DNA of 64,000 bases from Haloglomus irregulare (GTDB lineage Archaea > Halobacteriota > Halobacteria > Halobacteriales > Haloarculaceae), in NCBI RefSeq assembly GCF_007421925.1, contig NZ_QMDX01000009.1, forward strand, positions 1-64,000, given 5' to 3'. The notes beneath the pieces are model-generated. The model was given only the letters and a program-made list of their open reading frames with translations, ran no database searches and was not told where the DNA came from. Made by a program: the position numbers and the translations under genes. Within the stretch, counting starts at the first letter, position 1. Each line of letters starts with the position of its first letter. Positions 8,245 through 16,837 of this stretch are shown here, one piece after another.

Positions 8245-8317
8245 CGTCCGGTCAGCGATTTGAACGCTGGTCCCTGGCTCCGCAAGCCAAGAGGATAGTC
8301 CACTACCCTAACCGGAC
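8245..8317 (-). tRNA. tRNA-Arg (GCG)
   Basis: The minus strand folds as a complete 73-base tRNA. The acceptor GTCCGGT pairs with ACCGGAC. The D stem is GGGT/ATCC. The anticodon stem TTGGC/GCCAG holds the loop TTGCGGA, which gives anticodon GCG and reads CGC and CGU. The T stem CAGCG/CGCTG holds loop TTCAAAT, and the discriminator is G. There is no intron and CCA is not encoded. The 3' end points to the integrase gene, so the T arm and acceptor are the likely attachment core. Confidence 0.93.
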
Positions 8318-8340
8318 TCATGAACCGGTAGCGCGGACGT

Positions 8341-8350
8341 TCGTATAGGG
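8341..8350 (-). promoter_or_regulatory. TATA box of tRNA-Arg(GCG)
   Basis: On the minus strand CCCTATACGA lies about 27 bases before the tRNA 5' end, preceded by a purine-containing BRE-like stretch. This is the expected archaeal promoter position. Confidence 0.5.
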
Positions 8351-8498
8351 GTTTCGGAACCACCCGTCTCCCCCGATTCCACCTCGACCGACTTGACGGA
8401 CCATTCGGGCCCTCTAACGACCGATCTCTCCCGTGGCCTCCGGGACGGGCCGCCCCCGGTGCCACCCCGGTCCGGCCGTTCCGCGGGTAAGCACCGTG

Positions 8499-8505
8499 TT
8501 TATGA
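8499..8505 (+). promoter_or_regulatory. TATA box of gene at 8530
   Basis: TTTATGA in ACCGTGTTTATGACAC is about 25 bases before the ATG at 8530, consistent with a leaderless transcript. Confidence 0.45.
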
Positions 8506-8529
8506 CACACGGGGTAGTACCAGAACAGT

Positions 8530-9129
8530 ATGCCGGCGGGGGAATCGGCAGAGACGGAGCCCTCCACGGGCGGAGCGGCCCCCGACCTGACCGACGCTGC
8601 GAACGTGCTGGTCCTCTCCGAGCGGCTGGATAGCGCCGCGCGCGCCACCTACGTCGACGACCTGGTCGCCTCCGGACTGGCGAACCTGCTGGTGGTCTCG
8701 TTCACCGAGGACCCCGCGCGGTGGCTCGACGCCTGGGGGACGGTCGACGAGCGCCCGGGCACCACGGTACTGGTCCAGGAGTCCGCCCCCGAGGCGGCCG
8801 ACCCGCCCGGCGTCGAGCGCGTCGCGGAGGAGCCCGCTGACCTCACCGGCCTCGGTATCACCGTCAGCGAGCGGCTCACGAACTGGCAGCGCAGCGAGTC
8901 GCTGCTCATGTTCGAGTCGCTGAACACGCTGTTGGCCCACATCGAACTGAAGCGGGTGTTCCGCTTCCTCCACGTCCTCGTCAACCGCGTCAAGTCCACC
9001 GGCGCGACCGCCCACTACCACCTCGACCCGAGCGCGCACGAGGACCGCACCGTCGCCACGCTCACCTCGCTGTTCGACACCGTCGTGGCGCACGAGGAGG
9101 GGCGCTGGCAGGAGACGACCTGGCCGTAG
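8530..9129 (+). CDS. DUF7504-type haloarchaeal protein
   Basis: A 199-residue acidic protein. The N-terminus NVLVLSERLDSAARATYVDD, followed by LLVVSFTEDPARWLDAW, and the later blocks ESLNTLLAHIELKRVFRFLH and TVATLTSLFDTVVAHEEGRW match my memory of the haloarchaeal DUF7504 family. That family is a degenerate RecA-like P-loop fold without a Walker A motif. No nucleotide-binding motif is visible here. In related proteins a sensing or regulatory role is suspected but unproven. It is a single gene with its own TATA box. Confidence 0.7.
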   Translation: MPAGESAETEPSTGGAAPDLTDAANVLVLSERLDSAARATYVDDLVASGLANLLVVSFTEDPARWLDAWGTVDERPGTTVLVQESAPEAADPPGVERVAEEPADLTGLGITVSERLTNWQRSESLLMFESLNTLLAHIELKRVFRFLHVLVNRVKSTGATAHYHLDPSAHEDRTVATLTSLFDTVVAHEEGRWQETTWP

Positions 9130-9259
9130 CGCCCCGCACGCTCGGGTCCCGGAGCTTCAAACCGGAAGCCGCGGCAGACGCGGTATGGAGCCGAACACGG
9201 CCGACGAGCCCCCTGATGAGCGGGGGTCGGGGGCTCGCGACGGCGACGCGACGACAACG

Positions 9260-9265
9260 CTTAAC
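9260..9265 (+). promoter_or_regulatory. TATA-like box before RPA gene
   Basis: CTTAAC in ACAACGCTTAACGGAAC sits about 31 bases before the ATG at 9296. It lies inside the longer open frame that begins at 9185, which argues that translation starts at 9296. Confidence 0.35.
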
Positions 9266-9295
9266 GGAACTGCCACCCCCAACATCCACACACCG

Positions 9296-10696
9296 ATGGG
9301 CGCTATCGAGGACATCTACGCGGAGGTCGATGCGGACATCCCGGAGGAGGAGTTCCGGGCAGCCGTCGAGGAGAAGGTCGATGAGATGGGGGGGCTCGTC
9401 GACGAGGAGGTCGCGGCCATGCTCATCGCCGAGGACCTCGGCGAGAGCGAGGTCGAGGGCATCGCCGACATCGAGCCGGGGATGGAGGAGGTGCAGTTCC
9501 TCGGGAAGGTGGTCTCCGTCGGCGACGTCCGCACGTTCGAGCGCGACGAGGAGGACGCGGAGGGCCGCGTGGTCAACGTCGAGGTGGCCGACGGGACCGG
9601 CCGCGTGCGGCTGGCGCTCTGGGACGAGGACGCCGCCGCCGCGACCGAGGAGCTGGAGCCGGGCCAGGTGCTGCGCATCAAGGGCCGCCCCAAGGACGGC
9701 TACAGCGGGCTCGAGGTCAGCGCCGACCGCGTCGAGGTCGACGAGGAGGCCGAACTCGACGTCGACCTGGAGGGCGGCGCGACCATCGACTCGCTGGCGA
9801 TGGGCCAGTCCGACGTGACCCTCGCGGGGGTGGTGCTCGACACCGAGTCGGTCCGCACCTTCGACCGCGACGACGGCAGCGAGGGCCGGGTCGGCAACCT
9901 CGTCATCGGCGACGAGACCGGCCGCGTCCGGGTGACGCTCTGGGACGAGCAGACCGAGGCCGTCGAGACGTTCGAGGCCGGCGACACCGTCGAGATCGTC
10001 GACGGCTACGTCCGCGAGCGCGACGGCAGCCTCGAGCTCCACGTCAACGACCGGAGCGCCGTCGAGGCCGTCGACGCCGACGTCGAGTTCGTCCCCGAGG
10101 CGACCGACATCGGCGCCGTCGAGATCGGTGAGACGGTCGACATCGCCGGCGTCGTCCGCTCGGCCGACCCCAAGCGGACGTTCGACCGCGACGACGGCAG
10201 CGAGGGCCAGGTCCGGAACGTCCGGCTGCAGGACTCGACGGGCGACATCCGGGTCGCGCTGTGGGGTGACAAGGCCGACCTCGACATCGGCCCGGGGGAC
10301 GAACTGCTGGCCGCCGAGGTCGGGATAGAGGACGGCTGGCAGGACGACCTGGAGGCCTCGGCCGGCTGGCAGTCGACGGTTACGCCGCTGGACGGCGGTC
10401 TCGCCGCGACGGGCGACGAGGGCGGCGGGAGTACCGACGGGGCTGACGATGGCGGCAGCACCGGACTCGACGCGTTCGCGGACGAGGACGATGCCGGCGC
10501 GACCGCCCCCGAGACGACCGACGACGGTCCGGTCGAGTTCACCGGCACCGTCGTCCAGACGGGCGACCCCGTCAAGATCGACGACGGCGAGGAGACGGTG
10601 AAACTCCGCGGGGACCCGGACGTGACGCTCGGCCAGAGCGTCACCGTCCGCGGGACCCGCGACGGCGAGTTCATCGACGTCGAGGAGACGTTCTGA
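9296..10696 (+). CDS. replication protein A-like ssDNA-binding protein
   Basis: A 466-residue single-stranded DNA-binding protein for replication and repair. After an acidic N-terminal helical part (MGAIEDIYAEVDADIPEEEF, then VAAMLIAEDLGE) come three successive OB folds. Each has the signature of a Val-rich strand, R/K-TFxRDD and GRVR-type strands: around residues 65-150 (VRLALWDED), 170-255 (VRVTLWDEQ) and 280-355 (IRVALWGDK). A Gly/Asp-rich linker follows at about 375-415, then a short final OB-like block to the C-terminus. No Cys zinc finger is present. An in-frame ATG at 9185 would add 37 low-complexity residues; I chose 9296 because homologues start MGxIEDxY and a TATA-like box lies between the two. 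It is the RPA1/RPA2-type subunit without its usual partner genes. Confidence 0.85.
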   Translation: MGAIEDIYAEVDADIPEEEFRAAVEEKVDEMGGLVDEEVAAMLIAEDLGESEVEGIADIEPGMEEVQFLGKVVSVGDVRTFERDEEDAEGRVVNVEVADGTGRVRLALWDEDAAAATEELEPGQVLRIKGRPKDGYSGLEVSADRVEVDEEAELDVDLEGGATIDSLAMGQSDVTLAGVVLDTESVRTFDRDDGSEGRVGNLVIGDETGRVRVTLWDEQTEAVETFEAGDTVEIVDGYVRERDGSLELHVNDRSAVEAVDADVEFVPEATDIGAVEIGETVDIAGVVRSADPKRTFDRDDGSEGQVRNVRLQDSTGDIRVALWGDKADLDIGPGDELLAAEVGIEDGWQDDLEASAGWQSTVTPLDGGLAATGDEGGGSTDGADDGGSTGLDAFADEDDAGATAPETTDDGPVEFTGTVVQTGDPVKIDDGEETVKLRGDPDVTLGQSVTVRGTRDGEFIDVEETF

Positions 10697-10742
10697 CGGC
10701 CGCTCGAGGTCGGTCGTCCGCCATCTCCTGCCTGACGACCCG

Positions 10743-11213
10743 CTACCCGGGCGTCTCGAACGTCTCGCCGCAGTCCGGACACTGGAGCTGCATTCCGTCG
10801 TCGCCGGGCACGAACCGGAGGCTGTCCGACTCCTCGCAGGCCCCACAGGGCTGCGGGACGCGCACGTCGGTCGAGCCCTTCGGCGCGCCGATGCCGAGCA
10901 GGCGGACCGGCCCGCCGGAATCGTTGACGCCCTGCTGGTAGTCGCCGGGCGCGAACCGGACGACCTCGCCCGCGCCGACCGCGACCTCCCCGTCGGGGGT
11001 GCGGAAGGTGAGCGTCCCCTCGAGGACGTGGAAGATCTCCTCCTGGTCCATGTGGGTGTGGATGCCGCCGGAGAGGTTCTGCCCGGCGTCGAGTTCGTAG
11101 TAGCTCAGCCCCACGTCAGCGGTGCCGAGCGCCTCGCCGACGCGGCGGGCGGTCTCCCGGCCGCCACCGGGGTTGTTGTCCGGGGCCAGCGTCTCGACGG
11201 TCACTTTCTCCAT
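10743..11213 (-). CDS. cupin-domain protein with C-terminal zinc ribbon
   Basis: A 156-residue protein. The cupin barrel has metal motif 1 in GGIHTHMDQEEIFHVLEGTL (two His and a Glu) and motif 2 in VRFAPGDYQQGVNDSGG. A four-Cys ribbon follows: CGAC in VPQPCGACEESD and CPDC in LQCPDCGETFE. The combination suggests a metal-dependent sensor or small-molecule binding protein; the ligand is unknown. Start at the ATG 11213 (MEKVTVETLAPD); a start four codons earlier is also in frame. Confidence 0.75.
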   Translation of the reverse strand: MEKVTVETLAPDNNPGGGRETARRVGEALGTADVGLSYYELDAGQNLSGGIHTHMDQEEIFHVLEGTLTFRTPDGEVAVGAGEVVRFAPGDYQQGVNDSGGPVRLLGIGAPKGSTDVRVPQPCGACEESDSLRFVPGDDGMQLQCPDCGETFETPG

Positions 11214-11290
11214 ACCCGGCACCACGGCTGGCGGTCACAAGAAACAGGAGGCCACGGTGCGGGCGGCCCGCCCACGCCGGGCTGCGACGG

Positions 11291-11668
11291 TCAGTCCGCC
11301 CCGTCGGGGGCCGCGACCTCGACCGCGGGCTCGTCGACACCCTCGGGGGCCAGGAACAGCCCGAGGATGCCGACCTCGACGAGCAGCCCGACGACGCTCT
11401 CTCGCGTGACGGCCTCGCCGTGGCGGAAGGAGAGGATCCGCGCGATGACGACGCTGAGCCAGACGAGCGCGACGGGGCGGTCCTCGCCGGCCAGGCCGAG
11501 GAGGCCGAGCGTCGTGAACACGCCGCCGAAGACCGCGGCGATCTCCGAGCGGCCGGCCGCGTCGACCGGTGCGAGCGAGACCGCCCCGGCGATGGCGTCC
11601 GGTTCGACCAGCGAGACGACGCCGAACAGGAGCGTCGCGAGACTCCCCAGCAGCGAGGTCGGTGCCAT
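11291..11668 (-). CDS. small membrane protein
   Basis: A 125-residue protein with about three or four hydrophobic helices: LLGSLATLLFGVVSLVEP, EIAAVFGGVFTTLGLLGL, VALVWLSVVIARILSF and VVGLLVEVGILGLFLAP. It ends in an acidic tail. The layout resembles DUF4345-type small membrane proteins, but I do not assign a family firmly. It lies between the cupin and kynureninase genes on the same strand. Confidence 0.65.
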   Translation of the reverse strand: MAPTSLLGSLATLLFGVVSLVEPDAIAGAVSLAPVDAAGRSEIAAVFGGVFTTLGLLGLAGEDRPVALVWLSVVIARILSFRHGEAVTRESVVGLLVEVGILGLFLAPEGVDEPAVEVAAPDGAD

Positions 11669-11761
11669 GCGAGTACGGGCCACGCGCCGCCCGGTTAGCG
11701 GTTGTGGTCCGGGCCGCCGGCAGGGTTCGGTCGGGGCGCTCGCCCCTCGCGCCAGCCGCGT

Positions 11762-13060
11762 TCAGGTGACGCCGCCGCCCGGCTCGCCGTAGGCCTCGTG
11801 CGCGCCGGTGTCGAGCACCTCGCGGATGGCGTCGACGGCGTCCCAGCAGTCCGCGAAGCCGACGTGGGTCGGCCCCGGACAGAGCCGGACGACGTCCGGC
11901 GGGCGGTAGTCGACGACCACGTCCCGCTCGGCCAGCGCCTCGCTCACCCCGTACGCCTCGGGATGGGCCAGCGCGACGTGGCCGCCGCGCTCGGCCGGGG
12001 CTCGTGGCGTCGCGACCTCGGTCTCGGGCAGTCGCGCGTCCGCGAGTTCGAACAGGTAGTCCGTCAGCGCCAGCGACCGCTCCCGGAGGTCCGCGACCGT
12101 CACGCCGCGCTCGTCGAGCAGGTCCAGCACGCCCCGGAGCGGTGCCATCGCGAGCAGCGGCGGCGTCCCGATCTGCCAGGCGCCCGCGTCCGCCGCGGGC
12201 GTGAACCGCTCGTTCATCTCGAACTGGGTGGCCTTCTCGTGGCCCCACCAGCCCGAAAGCGACGGCATCGTCCCGTGGTGGCGCCGATGGACGTACAGCC
12301 CCGCGACCGCGCCCGGACCGCCGTTGAGGTACTTGTAGCTACACCAGACCGCGAAGTCGACGCCGTGGTCGGCGAGTTCGTGCGGGACGACGCCGACGGA
12401 GTGTGCACAGTCGAAGCCGACGACCGCATCGTGTTCGTGGGCGGCCTCCGCGATGGCCGCGACATCCAGCAGCTGGCCGGACCGGTAGAGGACGGACGGC
12501 ATCAGGACGACGCCGACCTCGGGGTGGGCGTCCAGCGCGGCCGCGACGTCGGCGGCGTCGATGGTGCGGCCGTCCCGCGAGGCGACCTGTACGAGATCGG
12601 CTTCGGGGTCCAGTCCCCGCTCGCGCAGCCGCGCGCGGACCGCGTAGTGGTCGCTCGGGAAGTCCAGCTCGTTCACCAGCACCTTCGAGCCCGACGACTC
12701 CCGCAGGAAGGTCCCGACCAGCGTGTGGAGGTTGACGGTCGTGCTGTTCGCGAGGACCACCTCGTCCTCGCGGGCGCCGACCATCGGCGCGACTCGCGAA
12801 CCCAGGCGCTCGCCGTAGTCGAACCAGTCCGACTCGCTCCACCCCGCCACGCCCAGCTCGCGCCACTCCGCGAGCAGCGCCTCGACCGCCTCCGCGGCGG
12901 CATCGGAGACCGGCCCCAGCGAGTTCCCCTCCATGTACGTCCCCGGCGCGTCGAAGGCGTCCGCCAGCGACCAGCGCGCCCCGTCCGCGGCGACCGCCCA
13001 CTCGCGGGTACGCCGGTCGGCGTCGGTGTCGTGAGCGTTGCCGCCCGGTGTCTCGGTCAT
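11762..13060 (-). CDS. kynU: kynureninase
   Basis: This 432-residue PLP enzyme should cleave L-kynurenine to anthranilate and alanine, feeding tryptophan breakdown. Family marks are YMEGNSLGPVSDAAAEAVE near the N-terminus, the substrate and phosphate region NSTTVNLHTLVGTFLRES, the PLP-binding VGFDCAHSVGVVPHEL with its Asp, the Schiff-base Lys in WCSYKYLNGGPGAVAGLYVH, and SGWWGHEKATQFEM. Length matches bacterial kynureninases. The start at 13060 (MTETPGGNAHDTDADRR) is used because the longer open frame adds basic, unconserved residues. No tryptophan dioxygenase or formamidase gene lies beside it. Confidence 0.9.
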   Translation of the reverse strand: MTETPGGNAHDTDADRRTREWAVAADGARWSLADAFDAPGTYMEGNSLGPVSDAAAEAVEALLAEWRELGVAGWSESDWFDYGERLGSRVAPMVGAREDEVVLANSTTVNLHTLVGTFLRESSGSKVLVNELDFPSDHYAVRARLRERGLDPEADLVQVASRDGRTIDAADVAAALDAHPEVGVVLMPSVLYRSGQLLDVAAIAEAAHEHDAVVGFDCAHSVGVVPHELADHGVDFAVWCSYKYLNGGPGAVAGLYVHRRHHGTMPSLSGWWGHEKATQFEMNERFTPAADAGAWQIGTPPLLAMAPLRGVLDLLDERGVTVADLRERSLALTDYLFELADARLPETEVATPRAPAERGGHVALAHPEAYGVSEALAERDVVVDYRPPDVVRLCPGPTHVGFADCWDAVDAIREVLDTGAHEAYGEPGGGVT

Positions 13061-13232
13061 TGGTCCGGGATACGCCCGCTCGGGTATGCCTCTTGTGCGT
13101 CGCTCGGGCCGGCGGACGGTTCGCCGCCGTCCCGCTCCTGTGACGACCACGGGACCGGGAGCTGCGTCGCCGGCCCTGTCGCTCCTGTCCCGCTACCTCG
13201 ATCCGCGGCCAGTCGAGCGAAAGGATTAGTCC

Positions 13233-15164
13233 GTGCACCCCGAACTGCTCGCAGTGGTCGAACCGCGACGTCTCGATGGCCCCCTGCGGGTGCTCTGCGT
13301 GACTGGCGAGACGGCCCACGGCGACACCGTCCGCGCCGCGCTCGAGGACGACAGCCTCTATGTCGCGACGGTGTCGGGCGCCGCCGCCGCGCTCGAATCG
13401 CTGTCCGAGTCCCCGGTCGACTGCCTGGTCACCGTCCACGACCTCCCGGACGGGACCGGGCCCGAACTCATCGGGGCGCTCGCCGAGCGGCACCCGGAGC
13501 TGACGACGGTCCTGTACGCGGACCGGCCGGCCGACGCGGTCGCCGTCGAGGCCAACCGGGCGGGCGCCGAGGCGTACATCCCGCACCGACCCGCCGAGGA
13601 CACGCTGGCGCTGCTCGCGACCCGGGTGAACTCGCTGGCGGAGACGGCCCGGGACCGGCGCCGGCAGGGACGGACGAACCGCCGGCTGGAGTCGCTGGTC
13701 GCGGCGGCCCCCATCAGTATCATCGAACTCGACTGCGACGGCGTGGTCCAGCGCTGGAGCCCGGGCGCCGAGCGGATGTTCGGCTGGTCGGCCGAGGCGG
13801 CCGTCGGCGGCCCGCTCCCCATCATCCCCGAAGGCGAGCAGGAGACGTACCGGGACCGGCTCCGGCGCGTGCTGGACGGGGGGACCATCCGGCGCGAGGA
13901 GACGCGGCGCCGGACGAAGTCGGGGCAGGCGATCGACCTCCTGCTCTCCGTGGTCCCCGTCCCCGGCACGGCGGGTGAGCCGACTGGCGTGCTCGCCGTG
14001 TTCGAGGATATCACGCCACAGAAGCGCGTCGAGCGACAGCTACGAGCCCTCCAGCGGACGACCCGCGAGCTCAACGTGGCCCGGTCCATCCCGACGGTCG
14101 GCGAGATCGCCGTCGAGGCGGCGGCCGACATCCTGGAGTTGGACATGACCGGGCTCTGGCGCTACGACGCCCGGCAGGACGCCCTCGTTCCGGTCGCGAT
14201 GACCGAGCGGAGCTACGAGGTCATCGACGAGCAGCCACGGTTCGAGCCGGGCGGGAGTCTAGCCTGGCGGGCGTTCGAGGACGGCGAGCTCGAGGTGTAC
14301 GACGACCTCACCGACGTCCCGGGCCGGCAGAACCCGGACACCGCCATCGGCAGCGAGATCATCGCCCCGCTGGGTGAGCAGGGGCTGCTCATCACCGGCG
14401 CCACGACGACGCGGGAGTTCTCCGACCGCGACGTGGACCTGTTCCGGGTGCTCGGCGCCAACACCGAGGCCGCGATGGCCCGCGCGGAGCGCGAGGCCGA
14501 ACTCCGCCGGCAGAACGAGCGTCTCGACCGGTTCACCAGCGTCGTCAGCCACGACCTCCGGAACCCCCTCTCCGTCGCGAAGGGCTACCTCGACCTCGCG
14601 CGCGAGAGCGAGGCCCCCGAGGACTTCGCCCGCGTCGAGGAGGCCCACGAGCGGATGGGCGACCTCATCGAGGACCTGCTCGCGCTGGCCCGCGGCGGGA
14701 CGACCGTCGAGGACGGAACCGAACTCGACCTCGGTACCGTCGCCCGCGACGCCTGGGGCCACGTCGACATCGGGGACGCGTCGCTGACCGTCGCGGAGGA
14801 CCTGCCGACGCTCCACGGCGACCGGAGCCGCCTTACGCAGCTGTTCGAGAACCTGTTCCGGAACTGTGTGAAACACGGTGCCACCGGGTCGGCGGCCGAC
14901 GACGCCGTCTCGGTCACGGTCGCCTCCCTCCCCGACCGCGCGGGCTTCTACGTCGCCGACGACGGTCCCGGCATCCCCGCGGACCGCCGCGAATCGGTGT
15001 TCGACCACGGCGTCAGCTTCGCCGACGACGGTGGCACCGGGTTCGGCCTCTCCATCGTCGCCGACATCGCCCGCGCCCACGGCTGGGGGGTGTCGGCCAC
15101 CGAGAGCGCGGACGGCGGCGCCCGCTTCGAGTTCAAGACCGACGTCGTGCCCCTCGACGCGTAA
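13233..15164 (+). CDS. REC-PAS-GAF sensor histidine kinase
   Basis: A 643-residue two-component sensor with no membrane segment, so probably cytoplasmic. Order: an N-terminal receiver-like domain (about 15-130), a PAS domain (about 148-265, LVAAAPISIIELDCDG to LAVFEDITPQKR), a GAF domain (about 275-425), HisKA with the phospho-His in FTSVVSHDLRNPLSVAKGYL (His440), and HATPase with N box FENLFRNCVKHG and G boxes YVADDGPGIP and GGTGFGLSIVADI. The receiver is unusual. Where a phospho-Asp is expected the sequence is CLVTVHDLPDGTG, with Val aligned to the acceptor, and the N-terminal acidic pair is missing. The start is GTG. No response regulator gene is adjacent, which is common in haloarchaea. 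Confidence 0.88.
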   Translation: MHPELLAVVEPRRLDGPLRVLCVTGETAHGDTVRAALEDDSLYVATVSGAAAALESLSESPVDCLVTVHDLPDGTGPELIGALAERHPELTTVLYADRPADAVAVEANRAGAEAYIPHRPAEDTLALLATRVNSLAETARDRRRQGRTNRRLESLVAAAPISIIELDCDGVVQRWSPGAERMFGWSAEAAVGGPLPIIPEGEQETYRDRLRRVLDGGTIRREETRRRTKSGQAIDLLLSVVPVPGTAGEPTGVLAVFEDITPQKRVERQLRALQRTTRELNVARSIPTVGEIAVEAAADILELDMTGLWRYDARQDALVPVAMTERSYEVIDEQPRFEPGGSLAWRAFEDGELEVYDDLTDVPGRQNPDTAIGSEIIAPLGEQGLLITGATTTREFSDRDVDLFRVLGANTEAAMARAEREAELRRQNERLDRFTSVVSHDLRNPLSVAKGYLDLARESEAPEDFARVEEAHERMGDLIEDLLALARGGTTVEDGTELDLGTVARDAWGHVDIGDASLTVAEDLPTLHGDRSRLTQLFENLFRNCVKHGATGSAADDAVSVTVASLPDRAGFYVADDGPGIPADRRESVFDHGVSFADDGGTGFGLSIVADIARAHGWGVSATESADGGARFEFKTDVVPLDA

Positions 15165-15611
15165 CCGCTCGCCCCGCTCGCCGGCTGCCGAAGCCGGGGC
15201 ACGACCCGGTCCCCGGGCGGCCGGAGCGGGGAACGCGCTTGCCGGACGCTACCGACCCCGGAACGTACGGAGCGCACGCGGGTCCGCCACGCCCTCCCGA
15301 ACCGGACCGTCCTCGCGGTGCACTCTGCCTCCCCACTGCTCACGGGTGGGTTGCCGTTCGACTCGTAGGCCGGGCCCGGGAACTCGCCACCGAGACGGGC
15401 GGCCTCCTGGGATGCGGGTCGGTGTCGTCCGTGCCGCTGTTGCTCGTCGCGTTCCTCCGCTACACGCACGCACTGGCCGTCGCGCTCGGGACGCCGTGTC
15501 GTGTCTCGCACGATGCCGTCCGATGAGACGGGTACCGAGCGGTCTCCCTCCGGAACACACCTGAACCCCGGGACGGCTCCTGCCGGGCCTCCCCCGAGCG
15601 CCCGGCCCGTG
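15165..15611. other. intergenic, no gene seen
   Basis: This is GC-rich sequence after the kinase. Open frames on both strands are Arg/Pro/Gly-rich and lack motifs, typical of non-coding high-GC DNA. Confidence 0.5.
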
Positions 15612-15812
15612 CTACCCCCGACCGGCGCTCGCGACGGCCGTGGCAACGGCGCGATGGCTCGGTGGCGTCGTCGCTGGGGTCGTGGCGGAACGGGGTGTTG
15701 GAGCTGGCCCCTCGTATTCAGCGCGTTCCCCTCCGATCACCGCTCGAACCGCATCGAGCGTGCCACCCAGCAGTTCGGCATCGTCATCGGAGTAGACGAA
15801 CCGAACCTGCAT
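15612..15812 (-). CDS. small hypothetical protein
   Basis: The first 30 codons from the ATG at 15812 (MQVRFVYSDDDAELLGGTLD, then AVRAVIGGE) look like genuine haloarchaeal coding sequence, acidic with alternating hydrophobics. The rest is Thr/Pro/Ser/Ala low complexity (TTPATTPPSHRAVATAV). A CATACAC string about 30 bases upstream could be its promoter. It may be a short gene with a drifting or frameshifted 3' end. Function unknown. Confidence 0.42.
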   Translation of the reverse strand: MQVRFVYSDDDAELLGGTLDAVRAVIGGERAEYEGPAPTPRSATTPATTPPSHRAVATAVASAGRG

Positions 15813-15907
15813 GTTCCCGGTCCAACGGAAGCAGACAGGAGTGTATGCACGGGTGCCGCCGCCGGCCACGGTGGCTTATGACCCATCGCGGGTAACGACC
15901 GGTGTTG

Positions 15908-16837
15908 ATGGCCCGGTCACGCCCCGACGCGCTCCTCGGCCCGGACCGCGACCTCCGCCCGGACGCTCCCAACGGTGTCCTCCCGTGGGCCGCCGACCTC
16001 GTGGCCGGTTGGCCGACCGACCGCCGCGAACGGGTCGCCACCCGCGCCCGACTCCTCTTGCGGGCCGGACTCGCCGTCTTCCTCTCGCTGACCGCCCTGT
16101 TCGTCCTCCTCCCCGCGCCGGACGGCCTCGCCAGCCGCCTCGTCACCGGCGCCCGCTGGGCGAGCCTGCTGTCGCTGCTGACCGGCACCAGCCTCCGAGC
16201 GCTCCTCGGCGTCGTCCTGACCGACACCGGTAGCCGCTCGCCGGACATCATCCCCTACGACCCCGACGCCGACCCCGAGGCGGTCGCCCCCGCCCCGGAC
16301 GATACCACCACGGACGGCGCGGGCACCGACGACACCACGCCGGCGGCCGCCCGCCTCGGCCCACTCGTCGTCCGGGGTGACAGCCTCCGCGTCGAGGGCG
16401 ACCGCACGCTCACCCATGCCGGCGCCTCTCTCGGCGCCGTGTTCCTGTTCGCTCTCCGGTTGGCCGCCGCCCGGCACCCGCTCGGGACGGTCCTCTACAT
16501 CGGCGTGGCCCGCCCCACGCTCGCGGCCACCGACCCGGACCCGGGAGTCCCACGCTGGCGCCGTCGGCTCCGCCGGTCGCTGCTGGCCTACGCCGCTGTG
16601 CTGGTCGCCATCATCGGTGCCCAGGCACTCCCCGCGCTGGCCCAGCGTGGGCTCATCCCACGGCCCGACCGCGGCGGCTCCGTCGACCCCACCACGCTCC
16701 CGGCGCTCGACCCGGCCAGCCCCACGGGGGGCCTCCTGCCGGCGCTGGGCCCGGGCGGCTGGCTGGCGGTCGCGGTCGCCGCCGCGCTCCTGGGCAGTGT
16801 GGTCGGTCTCGCCGCCGCAGCCGCCCGCGACACCTGA
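15908..16837 (+). CDS. multi-pass membrane protein
   Basis: A 309-residue protein with hydrophobic segments at about residues 50-70 (LLLRAGLAVFLSLTALFVLL), 75-100, 175-200 (LGAVFLFALRLAAARHPLG), 230-250 (SLLAYAAVLVAIIGAQALPA) and 283-305 (LAVAVAAALLGSVVGLAAAA). A hydrophilic Asp/Thr-rich loop lies at about 110-150. No catalytic motif or known family is recognised. The GTG-TTG-ATG start region leaves two possible starts; I use the ATG. Confidence 0.6.
   Translation: MARSRPDALLGPDRDLRPDAPNGVLPWAADLVAGWPTDRRERVATRARLLLRAGLAVFLSLTALFVLLPAPDGLASRLVTGARWASLLSLLTGTSLRALLGVVLTDTGSRSPDIIPYDPDADPEAVAPAPDDTTTDGAGTDDTTPAAARLGPLVVRGDSLRVEGDRTLTHAGASLGAVFLFALRLAAARHPLGTVLYIGVARPTLAATDPDPGVPRWRRRLRRSLLAYAAVLVAIIGAQALPALAQRGLIPRPDRGGSVDPTTLPALDPASPTGGLLPALGPGGWLAVAVAAALLGSVVGLAAAAARDT

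Noticed and set aside
9062-10846. Long minus-strand open frame opposite the RPA gene
   Set aside because: Antisense of a gene with three clear OB folds; composition is not haloarchaeal.
11702-13978. Long plus-strand open frame across the kynureninase gene
   Set aside because: Antisense of kynU and then an off-frame run into the histidine kinase; no motif and basic composition.
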